This document shows, piece after piece, positions 1 to 5,308 of a stretch of 6,207 bases of DNA; positions within the stretch are counted from its first letter, which is position 1, and every line of letters starts with the position of its first letter. The stretch is from Candidatus Zixiibacteriota bacterium. GTDB taxonomy: Bacteria > Zixibacteria > MSB-5A5 > GN15 > FEB-12. The position numbers and the translations under genes were made by a program. Below the pieces are notes generated by a model. It was not told the origin of the DNA, made no database searches, and was given only the letters and a program-made list of their open reading frames with translations. The stretch lies in contig JACRAV010000402.1 of the NCBI GenBank assembly GCA_016213305.1, positions 1 through 6,207 on the forward strand, in the 5' to 3' direction.

Positions 1-1
1 A

Positions 2-307
2 TATCAGGCGTGGACGTTCGACTACTCACAGGGCAGTACCGCCGCCTGGCTGAGTGTAATCTATATGGCGATCGGCACCTCAGTGGCCGCCTACATTCTC
101 TGGATCTGGGTCCTCAAGCACATCTCGGCCTCGCGACTGGCCGTCTTTTCGAATTTCCAGCCGATCATCGCCACCGCCGTGGCCTTTGTCATGTTGGGGG
201 AGAGGCCGGAGTTGTCGTTCTACGCCGGGGGCGCGATTGTCCTGGCCGGGGTGTTGATTACGGAAATCGGAAATGAAAAGAGCGGCCCTGAAGCCGCTCT
301 TGGATAA
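2..307 (+). CDS. EamA/DMT-family transporter, C-terminal fragment
   Basis: This is the last 101 residues of an integral membrane transporter of the drug/metabolite transporter superfamily; the start lies before the window. Three or four hydrophobic helices are visible: one around the segment with IYMAIGTSVAAYILWIWVL, one around LAVFSNFQPIIATAVAFVML, and a last one around FYAGGAIVLAGVLITEI. The Q-P pair followed by a helix ending in L-G-E and then a G-rich terminal helix is the usual signature of the second EamA repeat. These proteins normally have ten helices in two EamA repeats and export or import small metabolites; the substrate cannot be read from this fragment. The frame ends in a TAA at 305-307. 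The final codons (KSGPEAALG) are encoded by a hairpin that works as a terminator for the opposite strand, so the C-terminus may be constrained by that structure. The family call is firm, the function open. Confidence 0.85.
   Translation, partial: YQAWTFDYSQGSTAAWLSVIYMAIGTSVAAYILWIWVLKHISASRLAVFSNFQPIIATAVAFVMLGERPELSFYAGGAIVLAGVLITEIGNEKSGPEAALG
270..301 (-). terminator. Intrinsic terminator of the minus-strand unit
   Basis: A perfect 9-bp inverted repeat, AAGAGCGGC (278-286) and GCCGCTCTT (293-301), encloses a 6-nt loop. Read on the minus strand, the stem is followed by TTTTCATTT, a good U-tract. On the plus strand it is followed only by TTGG, so it is directional and serves the minus-strand genes ending at 329. 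It lies inside the last codons of the EamA gene. Confidence 0.75.
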
Positions 308-328
308 GTATCTTGCGTTACAGATGGT

Positions 329-838
329 TCAGTGCCCTTCCCAGCTTTGGAAATGCTGGTAGTTGAGCGAGTCGATAAACCCGCCCGGATCGGCCATGAA
401 GGCCAGCATATTCTCGATCAGATAGACATGATTCTTCTCCTCGTCGGCCACCTGCTGAAGCAGTTCCCGACGGGTGGCGTCACTCTCCTTGTTGGCCTCA
501 TCCCGATATAGTTTCTCCGCCTTCTCCTCGACTTCAAGCGCCTTCCGCCAGACCGACAGGACATCCTCACCGTATAGCGTGGAGTGGCCGTTCCCGATCA
601 TCTGCTGGAACACATTTTTGACCGCGAGCGCCGATGGCGGCGCGGCGTCGATCACCTCGCGCGCCGCGACCGAACCGGACTCTTTCAGCCGCTTGAAGAA
701 GTGATAGTGCTTGACCTCTTCTTCGGCCAGCGTGAGAAGTATCTGCCGAAGTTCCTGGGTCGGCATTTTGGAGGCGCTGGTCTCGTAATACATCTTCCCG
801 TCCAGCTCCATCCGCATCGCGTAATCGAGAATATCCAT
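329..838 (-). CDS. Rubrerythrin-like ferritin-superfamily di-iron protein
   Basis: A 169-residue predicted four-helix-bundle protein of the ferritin-like superfamily (COG1633 type). Metal ligands fit the di-iron pattern: E11 with Y18 in helix A, E41-x2-H44 in helix B (within AEEEVKHYHFF), E104 with Y111 in helix C, and E134-x2-H137 in helix D (within ADEEKNHVYL). The spacing E-x6-Y in helices A and C matches, as expected for an internally duplicated bundle. No CxxC rubredoxin domain follows, so this is the erythrin-type domain alone. Family members bind iron and are linked to peroxide reduction or oxidative-stress defence; the reaction here is inferred. The protein ends in a polar tail with F163, W166 and H169. 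The ATG at 838 has GGAG 6 nt upstream (848-845), formed by the last codons of the aminopeptidase gene, whose stop is only 3 nt away. The two are almost certainly cotranscribed and probably translationally coupled. A terminator lies downstream at 301-270. Confidence 0.85.
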   Translation of the reverse strand: MDILDYAMRMELDGKMYYETSASKMPTQELRQILLTLAEEEVKHYHFFKRLKESGSVAAREVIDAAPPSALAVKNVFQQMIGNGHSTLYGEDVLSVWRKALEVEEKAEKLYRDEANKESDATRRELLQQVADEEKNHVYLIENMLAFMADPGGFIDSLNYQHFQSWEGH

Positions 839-841
839 ACC

Positions 842-1981
842 TCACTCCATTCCCGCCGGTTTCAAATTCTCCTTCGAGAACTGCCGTTCCATATCCGGGT
901 CGGTGAATATCCCGTCCTTGCGGATCAGCTTGCCGTCAAACCAGATCTCGCCGCCGCCGTAGTCCGCCCGCTGGATCAGCACCTGATCCCAGTGGATATT
1001 CGACTGGTTGCCGTTGTACGCCTCGTCATAACACTGCCCCGGCGTGAAGTGCAACGAACCCGCAATCTTCTCGTCGAACAACGTGTCTTTCATCGGGTGC
1101 AGGATGAACGGGTTGACCCCGAGCGAGAACTCGCCGATATACCGGGCGCCCTCGTCGGTATCGAATATCTTGTTGAGCTTATCGACATTGCTGTCGGCCG
1201 TCGCCTTGACAATCTTTCCCTTTTCAAAAGTAAGGGAGACCTTCATAAAAACCGTCCCCTGATACAGCGAGGGGGTGTTGAAGGTAATCGTTCCATTCAC
1301 CGAATCGCGCACGGGAGCGGTATAGACCTCGCCGTCCGGGATATTGCGACGCCCGTCACACTTCACCGACGGAATCCCCTTGATCGAAAAGGTCAGGTCG
1401 GTGCCGGGACTCTTGAGATGCACCTTGTCCGTGGCGTTCATGAGCGCGGCCAGTTTGTCCTCGGCTTTAGACATCTTTTCATAGTCGGCACAGCAGACGT
1501 CGAAATAGAAATCCTCGAATGCCTCCTGCGATGTCTCCGCCAATTGCGCCATGGCATTGTTGGGATAGCGAAGCACCACCCAGCGGGTCCGCTTGACCCG
1601 CTCTTCCAGATGCACCGGCTTGTAAAACAGGGTGTTGTGTTTGTCCACTTGCTTCTGATCGACATCGGCCAGATCGAACGGATTGTCCGAACCGCGAAGC
1701 CCGATATACCCGTCCGCCTTTTGCATCAGGTGCAGATGCAGATCGGCCTGCTGTTTGAACTGGTCGTCGCTCGCCGATTTGACCCACTGCCGAAGGAGCG
1801 ATTCATCATTGTAATACCAGAATACGGTTACCCCCCGGTCGGCGGCTATGCGTATCACCTGTTTCCCCAGTTCGAGCGTCTCTTTCCCTTTGATCTCGAG
1901 GTACAGGACTTCCGCTTTCTTCATCCGAAGCGAATAGTCAATCAACTGGCGGGCCAGAATCTCGTTGCGCTTGTCTTTCAT
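842..1981 (-). CDS. M29-family metallo-aminopeptidase
   Basis: A 379-residue protein of peptidase family M29 (AmpS/PepS/aminopeptidase T type, COG2309), a cytoplasmic dinuclear-metal enzyme that removes N-terminal amino acids from peptides. All five expected ligands are visible: E218 in NIPDGEVYTAP, E283 in RYIGEFSLGVNP, H311 in GSLHF, and H329 and D331 in NIHWDQ. They lie in the C-terminal half, as in the family, behind an N-terminal alpha/beta domain (roughly 1-190) that begins ARQLIDYSLRMKKAEVLYLE. Length is normal. The frame is open back to a TTG at 2002, but the ATG at 1981 is preferred because GGAG (1990-1987) precedes it by 5 nt and the family typically starts close to this point. The residues added by the TTG (MKHCGDD) look untranslated. 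The stop (TGA, 844-842) sits within the ribosome binding region of the di-iron protein gene. No secretion signal is seen. Confidence 0.9.
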   Translation of the reverse strand: MKDKRNEILARQLIDYSLRMKKAEVLYLEIKGKETLELGKQVIRIAADRGVTVFWYYNDESLLRQWVKSASDDQFKQQADLHLHLMQKADGYIGLRGSDNPFDLADVDQKQVDKHNTLFYKPVHLEERVKRTRWVVLRYPNNAMAQLAETSQEAFEDFYFDVCCADYEKMSKAEDKLAALMNATDKVHLKSPGTDLTFSIKGIPSVKCDGRRNIPDGEVYTAPVRDSVNGTITFNTPSLYQGTVFMKVSLTFEKGKIVKATADSNVDKLNKIFDTDEGARYIGEFSLGVNPFILHPMKDTLFDEKIAGSLHFTPGQCYDEAYNGNQSNIHWDQVLIQRADYGGGEIWFDGKLIRKDGIFTDPDMERQFSKENLKPAGME

Positions 1982-1986
1982 ATCGT

Positions 1987-1990
1987 CTCC
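1987..1990 (-). promoter_or_regulatory. RBS fixing the aminopeptidase start
   Basis: GGAG on the minus strand, 5 nt before the ATG at 1981-1979. It lies within the codons that would follow the alternative TTG start at 2002, which argues that the shorter form is the real one. Confidence 0.7.
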
Positions 1991-2009
1991 GCAATGTTTC
2001 AATCGTTGT

Positions 2010-2015
2010 TTTATA
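2010..2015 (-). promoter_or_regulatory. Possible -10 element for the minus-strand unit
   Basis: TATAAA on the minus strand, five of six matches to the sigma-70 -10 consensus. It would start transcription near 2003 and leave a 5' leader of about 20 nt that carries the GGAG. No good -35 hexamer is found 16-18 nt upstream (CGGGCT at 17 nt). An 8-bp palindrome TGGCGCCA (2016-2023) abuts it and could be an operator half or chance. Weak evidence overall. Confidence 0.3.
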
Positions 2016-2132
2016 TGGCGCCAAGATACAACAGCCCGCCCTTTGCCGCAATCACTCCATATTGGCCTGAATCGAAGGGTGGCATTGACGGCCGGCTCTT
2101 AAAACCGCTAATTACAGCTTCGAGCATCCTGT

Positions 2133-2885
2133 ATGACTGACCAGCACCTGCGCATTGGAACCTCCGGCTTTGCCTACAAGGACTGGCTGGGGAACTTCTA
2201 TCCCCGATCCTGTCCCCAAAGTGACTATCTGAAATTCTATGTGACAAAGTTTACCACCGTCGAACTGGATGTGACCTTCTACCGCCTGCCCAGCGCGGCT
2301 ATGGTCAAGAAATGGGCGGCCACAGCCCCAGAGGGCTTCACCTTTGCGGCCAAATTCCCCCGTATCGTAACGCATGAGGGAGACCTTCCCGGCCGGGTCA
2401 GCGCGGCCCAGGCTTTTTGTGAGGTGATGCGTCACCTTGATTCGCACCTCGGACCGCTTCTCCTGCAATTCGCCTACAGCTTCAAGCCGGATCAGGCGGA
2501 CACCTTGTGGCGCATTCTCGATGCTCTGCCAACTGATCTGCCCATTGCCGTTGAAGTCCGCAACAAGGTCTGGCTCGAACCAAAGTTCTATCATGAACTC
2601 CGGCAAAGAAAGATTGTCCTCTGTCAGGTCGATCACCCCTGGATGCCCCGCATCACCGAGCGGACCGGTCCGTTTGCCTATATCAGATTTCTGGGGGATC
2701 AGAAAGTCCTGACCGAAGATTTCAGCTATGTTCGCTATCCCCACGAGGACCGGCTGGCCTGGTGGCGCGACCTGATTAAATCGTACGAGGGCGACGCGGG
2801 GGATATCTACGCCTATTTCAACAACCATTTCTCCGGCCATGCACCGACAACCGCCTTCCGACTGCTTGAACTCCTTGCCAAATGA
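2133..2885 (+). CDS. DUF72 (YecE-type) domain protein
   Basis: A 250-residue protein of the DUF72 family, predicted to form a TIM-barrel-like fold; its biochemical role is not established. Family landmarks occur in order: the N-terminal RIGTSGFAYKDWLGNFYP (7-24), the VELDVTFYRLPS strand (43-54), FAAKFPRIVTH, LLLQFAYSFKPD, the AVEVRNKVW segment, AYIRFLG, and near the C-terminus the characteristic YAYFNNHFSGHAPTTAFRL. Length matches the family. One position in the VELDVTFY motif has Asp where many members have Asn. The ATG at 2133 gives the expected family N-terminus but has only a weak GAG upstream, so translation may be modest. It is the first gene of the plus-strand run, and its stop is 18 nt before the chosen start of the phosphatase gene. 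Confidence 0.9.
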   Translation: MTDQHLRIGTSGFAYKDWLGNFYPRSCPQSDYLKFYVTKFTTVELDVTFYRLPSAAMVKKWAATAPEGFTFAAKFPRIVTHEGDLPGRVSAAQAFCEVMRHLDSHLGPLLLQFAYSFKPDQADTLWRILDALPTDLPIAVEVRNKVWLEPKFYHELRQRKIVLCQVDHPWMPRITERTGPFAYIRFLGDQKVLTEDFSYVRYPHEDRLAWWRDLIKSYEGDAGDIYAYFNNHFSGHAPTTAFRLLELLAK

Positions 2886-2891
2886 ATGAAC

Positions 2892-2897
2892 GTGAGG
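2892..2897 (+). promoter_or_regulatory. RBS fixing the phosphatase start
   Basis: GTGAGG lies 6 nt before the ATG at 2904. An in-frame ATG at 2886 would sit before this site and has no purine-rich sequence of its own, so 2904 is preferred. Confidence 0.6.
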
Positions 2898-2903
2898 ATT
2901 GAA

Positions 2904-3668
2904 ATGCACACGTCTCAGTTTCTGAAAACCGCCATGACCGCCGTCGATCGGGCCGAACGAATCTGCCTCAGGCAGTATCGCATCCGCCCGAAAGTCGAAA
3001 CCAAGTCCGACAACACGCCCGTCACCGTCGCCGACCGCGACTCCGAATCGGCCATGATCGACATTATCCGCACACAATTCCCAACCCACGGGTTTTTCGG
3101 AGAGGAAACCGGCGATAACAGCGGCGACCGGGAATTCGTCTGGATCATCGATCCAATCGACGGCACCAAAAACTTCATCGCGCAGATTCCACTCTGGGGG
3201 AATTTGCTCGCCCTCATGCACAAGGGACAGATCGTCCTTGGCGTATCCAACGTCCCCTTGATGAAAGAGCGGGTGTACGCGGAACAGGGGAGAGGCGCCT
3301 TTCTTAATGGACAGAGGATTCATGTCTCAACCACCCGCCGCCTGGCCGCCGCCTCCATTTCCTACGCCAAGTCGATCAAACGACCTCATGACCGAATCGA
3401 CAAAGGGCTTTTCGAGTTGTTCGACCGCTCCGGCCGCCAGAGAGGGTTCGGCGATCTCTGGCCGTATCACCTGCTGGCCTCAGGACGAATTGATGTTGTT
3501 GTCGAAGTCGGCATAAAAGCGTATGATGTTGCTCCGTTCGTGTGCATTGTTTCCGAAGCGGGCGGCAAGACCAGCGACATCCACGGGAACCGGTTCGATG
3601 TCGAGGCCGGCGATTTCGTCGCCACCAACCGGATACTGCACAAATCGGTCATCGACTGTTTTGAATGA
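2904..3668 (+). CDS. Inositol-monophosphatase-family phosphatase, histidinol-phosphatase-like
   Basis: A 254-residue Mg-dependent phosphomonoesterase of the IMPase/FBPase superfamily. The metal-binding motifs are intact: GEET (66-69), WIIDPIDGTKNF (80-91, with D83 and D86 as ligands), and the C-terminal AYDVAPF with D208. The segment RGFGDLWPYHLLASGRID (180-197) resembles the HisN-type histidinol-phosphatases, where R..GD.W.Y.L.A.GR.D is typical, so histidinol phosphate is the best substrate guess. Inositol-1-phosphate or PAP (CysQ-like) remain possible. No other histidine-biosynthesis gene is in the window, so context does not confirm the role. The protein looks cytoplasmic, with no signal peptide. 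The start at 2904 is chosen over 2886 because of the GTGAGG site; the longer form would add only MNVRIE. The gene is followed after 19 nt by the VOC gene and is probably cotranscribed with it. Confidence 0.88.
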   Translation: MHTSQFLKTAMTAVDRAERICLRQYRIRPKVETKSDNTPVTVADRDSESAMIDIIRTQFPTHGFFGEETGDNSGDREFVWIIDPIDGTKNFIAQIPLWGNLLALMHKGQIVLGVSNVPLMKERVYAEQGRGAFLNGQRIHVSTTRRLAAASISYAKSIKRPHDRIDKGLFELFDRSGRQRGFGDLWPYHLLASGRIDVVVEVGIKAYDVAPFVCIVSEAGGKTSDIHGNRFDVEAGDFVATNRILHKSVIDCFE

Positions 3669-3678
3669 TATGGAAGAA

Positions 3679-3682
3679 GGAG
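3679..3682 (+). promoter_or_regulatory. RBS fixing the VOC protein start
   Basis: GGAG within the purine run GAAGAAGGAGA, 5 nt before the ATG at 3688. It lies inside the codons that would be used if translation began at the in-frame ATG 3670, so 3688 is the better start. Confidence 0.7.
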
Positions 3683-3687
3683 ACCAG

Positions 3688-4050
3688 ATGTCCAGACCGG
3701 GACCATTATGCTATGTCGAGATCGGCGCGACCAATGTCGTCCGCACCGCCAAATTCTACAATGCCGTCTTCGGCTGGGAGTTCGCCGATATTTCCGCCAC
3801 CGCGTATTCCACATTCGGCACCGGTGACGGCATTGGCGGCGGCCTCTACCGCACCGACAAGATCAAGCCGGGCGGCGGAATCATCATCTACATTGCCGTG
3901 GACGACATCACCGCCGCACTCGACCGGGTGACCGCCGCCGGCGGCAAGATGCTCGTGCCCAAAAGCGAGATCCCCGGCACCGGATGGTACGGCCATTTCG
4001 CCGACCCCGACGGCAACCACCTCGGACTCTTCTGTCTCCGCACGGCATAA
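3688..4050 (+). CDS. VOC/glyoxalase-fold small protein
   Basis: A 120-residue single-domain protein of the vicinal oxygen chelate superfamily. It has the two beta-alpha-beta-beta-beta modules expected: CYVEIGATNVVRTAKFYNAV followed by FGWEF at the N-terminus, and a second module starting IIIYIAVDDITAALDRV and ending GWYGHFADPDGNHLGLF, a very typical VOC C-terminus. E11 occupies the first ligand position. Such proteins usually dimerise and bind a metal or a small hydrophobic or thiol ligand. Enzymes, antibiotic-binding proteins and uncharacterised members all look alike at this level, so no reaction is assigned. The ATG at 3688 is chosen for its strong Shine-Dalgarno. It lies 19 nt after the phosphatase stop and 17 nt before the proposed start of the next gene, and its 3' end flows into the Shine-Dalgarno of that gene. 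Confidence 0.88.
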   Translation: MSRPGPLCYVEIGATNVVRTAKFYNAVFGWEFADISATAYSTFGTGDGIGGGLYRTDKIKPGGGIIIYIAVDDITAALDRVTAAGGKMLVPKSEIPGTGWYGHFADPDGNHLGLFCLRTA

Positions 4051-4055
4051 ACCGG

Positions 4056-4061
4056 AAGGAG
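4056..4061 (+). promoter_or_regulatory. RBS facing an ATC codon
   Basis: AAGGAG starts 5 nt after the VOC stop. The codon 6 nt downstream, where an ATG would be expected, is ATC (4068-4070). A GTG at 4061-4063 overlaps the site but is in another frame and leads into a non-homologous reading frame that closes at about 4312. Confidence 0.65.
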
Positions 4062-4067
4062 TGTCGC

Positions 4068-5249
4068 ATCAGCGGGAAGATCGACATCCTCAATCTGTCG
4101 ATAGGACGCGGCCACCCGTTCTATCTCGACGGCATCATCTCGGCCCTGATCCGGCGCGGCGCCGTCTCGTTGCTCAAAGGACAGGTCGAGGTCTTCGATA
4201 TCTGTTCGGGGCTTTCCCGCGCGGGCTGGCACACCGCCCGATGGCTTTACCATCACGGAGCATCAAACCCGATTGTCGGCGCACTGTATCACCTCATTCG
4301 CCGTCAGAATGACTACAACAAGCCGTCGGTCTCTCTCCGCATTCTGGGGCGGCCATTGATCGATACGTTTGGACCCGGTTCCGATCCACTGATCGTGTCG
4401 CACCCGATGCTGGTCGGCATTCTTGCCAACCGTCCCAATCTTTTGTACCAGCACGGTGAACTGGTCGCCCCCGATGAATCGCTCGTCCGAGGCGCATCGG
4501 TTGTCTTTGTCCCCACCCATGACGTCGCCGAACGTTTCTTGTCTGCCGGATATTCGCGTGGGCAGATTCTTGTCACCGGCCTGTGCATCGAGCCGCCTCT
4601 GACCCGCACCGCCGAGGATATGTATCTTTCCCGCATAAACCGTCTCCAATCTACCGATGAGTTGTGCGGACTATTTGTCTCTTCAGGCGCGGAACCGTCC
4701 GATCATATCAATGCCCTCGTGACATCGGCCCTGTCGGCTCTCAAGAGCGGGGGAAAAGCAGTCATTTTGGTTCGTGAGGGGGGAAAACTCGAATATCGAA
4801 TAACGAGCGCTCTGCACTCGGAAGGAATACTTCCGGCGATTGTCAATTCCGCTACCCCGATTCCGACAGAACTGCCACAGGCGACCATCGTCAGTTTCAC
4901 GACCCGCCGCGAGGAAAACAATCTGACCGAGTGCCTCTTTCGCCACCTCGACTATTTTGTGTCCCCCGCGCACGAGCGGATCAACTGGGCAATGGGGCTG
5001 GGGCTACCGATGTTTGTTCTCACGCCGTCCATCGGCCCTTTTGCCCCTCTCAATCTCGAATTGGTGAAATCAGCCGGAGTCGGGAGAATTATCGGCGACC
5101 AGATTCCGCCCAGCGACTTTGGCCCGACTCTCGAACGTCTCCGCCGCTCCGGCGAACTATCGGCTATGGCCGAGCGTGGCTGGCAAGAACGCCCCATCGA
5201 CGGTTTCCAGCGTATTGCCGACTACCTGATCACCCACTTTCAACCGTAA
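4068..5249 (+). CDS. GT-B-fold putative glycosyltransferase (GT28-like)
   Basis: About 393 residues from the proposed start. The N-terminal beta strand KIDILNLSIGRGHPFYLDG, with GRGH at 13-16, resembles the glycine-rich G-x-G-H loop of GT28/MurG/MGDG-synthase-like enzymes. Later come SHPML (111-115), YQHGE (127-131), VPTHDVAERF and VTGLCIEPPL (about 148-178), then a second domain with FVSSGAEPSDH (203-213) and SPAHERINWAMGLGLPMF (299-316) followed by P-x-x-x-NLEL, reminiscent of the nucleotide-sugar-binding end of GT-B enzymes. Donor and acceptor are unknown, and it could be a degenerate or non-catalytic relative. The start is odd: the frame has no ATG, GTG or TTG between an ATG at 3984 and the conserved first strand, and 3984 lies 66 nt inside the VOC gene and would add an Arg/Pro-rich, shadow-like leader. 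AAGGAG is 6 nt before ATC at 4068, giving fMet-SGKIDIL if used. A soluble cytoplasmic protein is likely. An MFS gene follows after 59 nt. Confidence 0.65.
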   Translation: MSGKIDILNLSIGRGHPFYLDGIISALIRRGAVSLLKGQVEVFDICSGLSRAGWHTARWLYHHGASNPIVGALYHLIRRQNDYNKPSVSLRILGRPLIDTFGPGSDPLIVSHPMLVGILANRPNLLYQHGELVAPDESLVRGASVVFVPTHDVAERFLSAGYSRGQILVTGLCIEPPLTRTAEDMYLSRINRLQSTDELCGLFVSSGAEPSDHINALVTSALSALKSGGKAVILVREGGKLEYRITSALHSEGILPAIVNSATPIPTELPQATIVSFTTRREENNLTECLFRHLDYFVSPAHERINWAMGLGLPMFVLTPSIGPFAPLNLELVKSAGVGRIIGDQIPPSDFGPTLERLRRSGELSAMAERGWQERPIDGFQRIADYLITHFQP

Positions 5250-5308
5250 TATCAAAGACAGAACATTCCACTGGCGCGCCTCGCCGCCGGCCATATATTG
5301 ATCGGCTT

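Noticed and set aside
2085..2114. TTGACG with an AT-rich stretch 18 nt later as a promoter for the DUF72 gene
   Set aside because: The -35 matches well (TTGACG), but TAATTA at the -10 position agrees with consensus at only two of six bases, so I do not annotate it. The rest of the 1982-2132 interval shows no other clear element apart from the noted TATAAA and TGGCGCCA.
584..2140. A long plus-strand open frame (518 codons) opposite the aminopeptidase and di-iron genes
   Set aside because: It lies antisense to two genes with intact catalytic motifs, its translation has no recognisable domain, and such frames are common opposite GC-biased codons.
2112..3323. A 403-codon minus-strand open frame opposite the DUF72 and phosphatase genes
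   Set aside because: Antisense shadow: both plus-strand proteins carry full family signatures, and the minus-strand product has none.
3984..4067. ATG at 3984 as the start of the glycosyltransferase
   Set aside because: It would overlap the VOC gene by 66 nt, has no good ribosome site, and adds an Arg/Pro-rich leader that is simply the VOC C-terminus read in another frame. Kept only as the fallback to the ATC start.
4061..4312. GTG-initiated frame of 83 codons overlapping the AAGGAG site
   Set aside because: The product is Arg/His-rich with no homology and runs inside the glycosyltransferase gene in a different frame.
4931..5308. In-frame N-terminal extension of the MFS gene back to 4931
   Set aside because: It overlaps the end of the glycosyltransferase gene, is Arg/Ser/Pro-rich and lacks any MFS feature; the natural N-terminus is at 5309.
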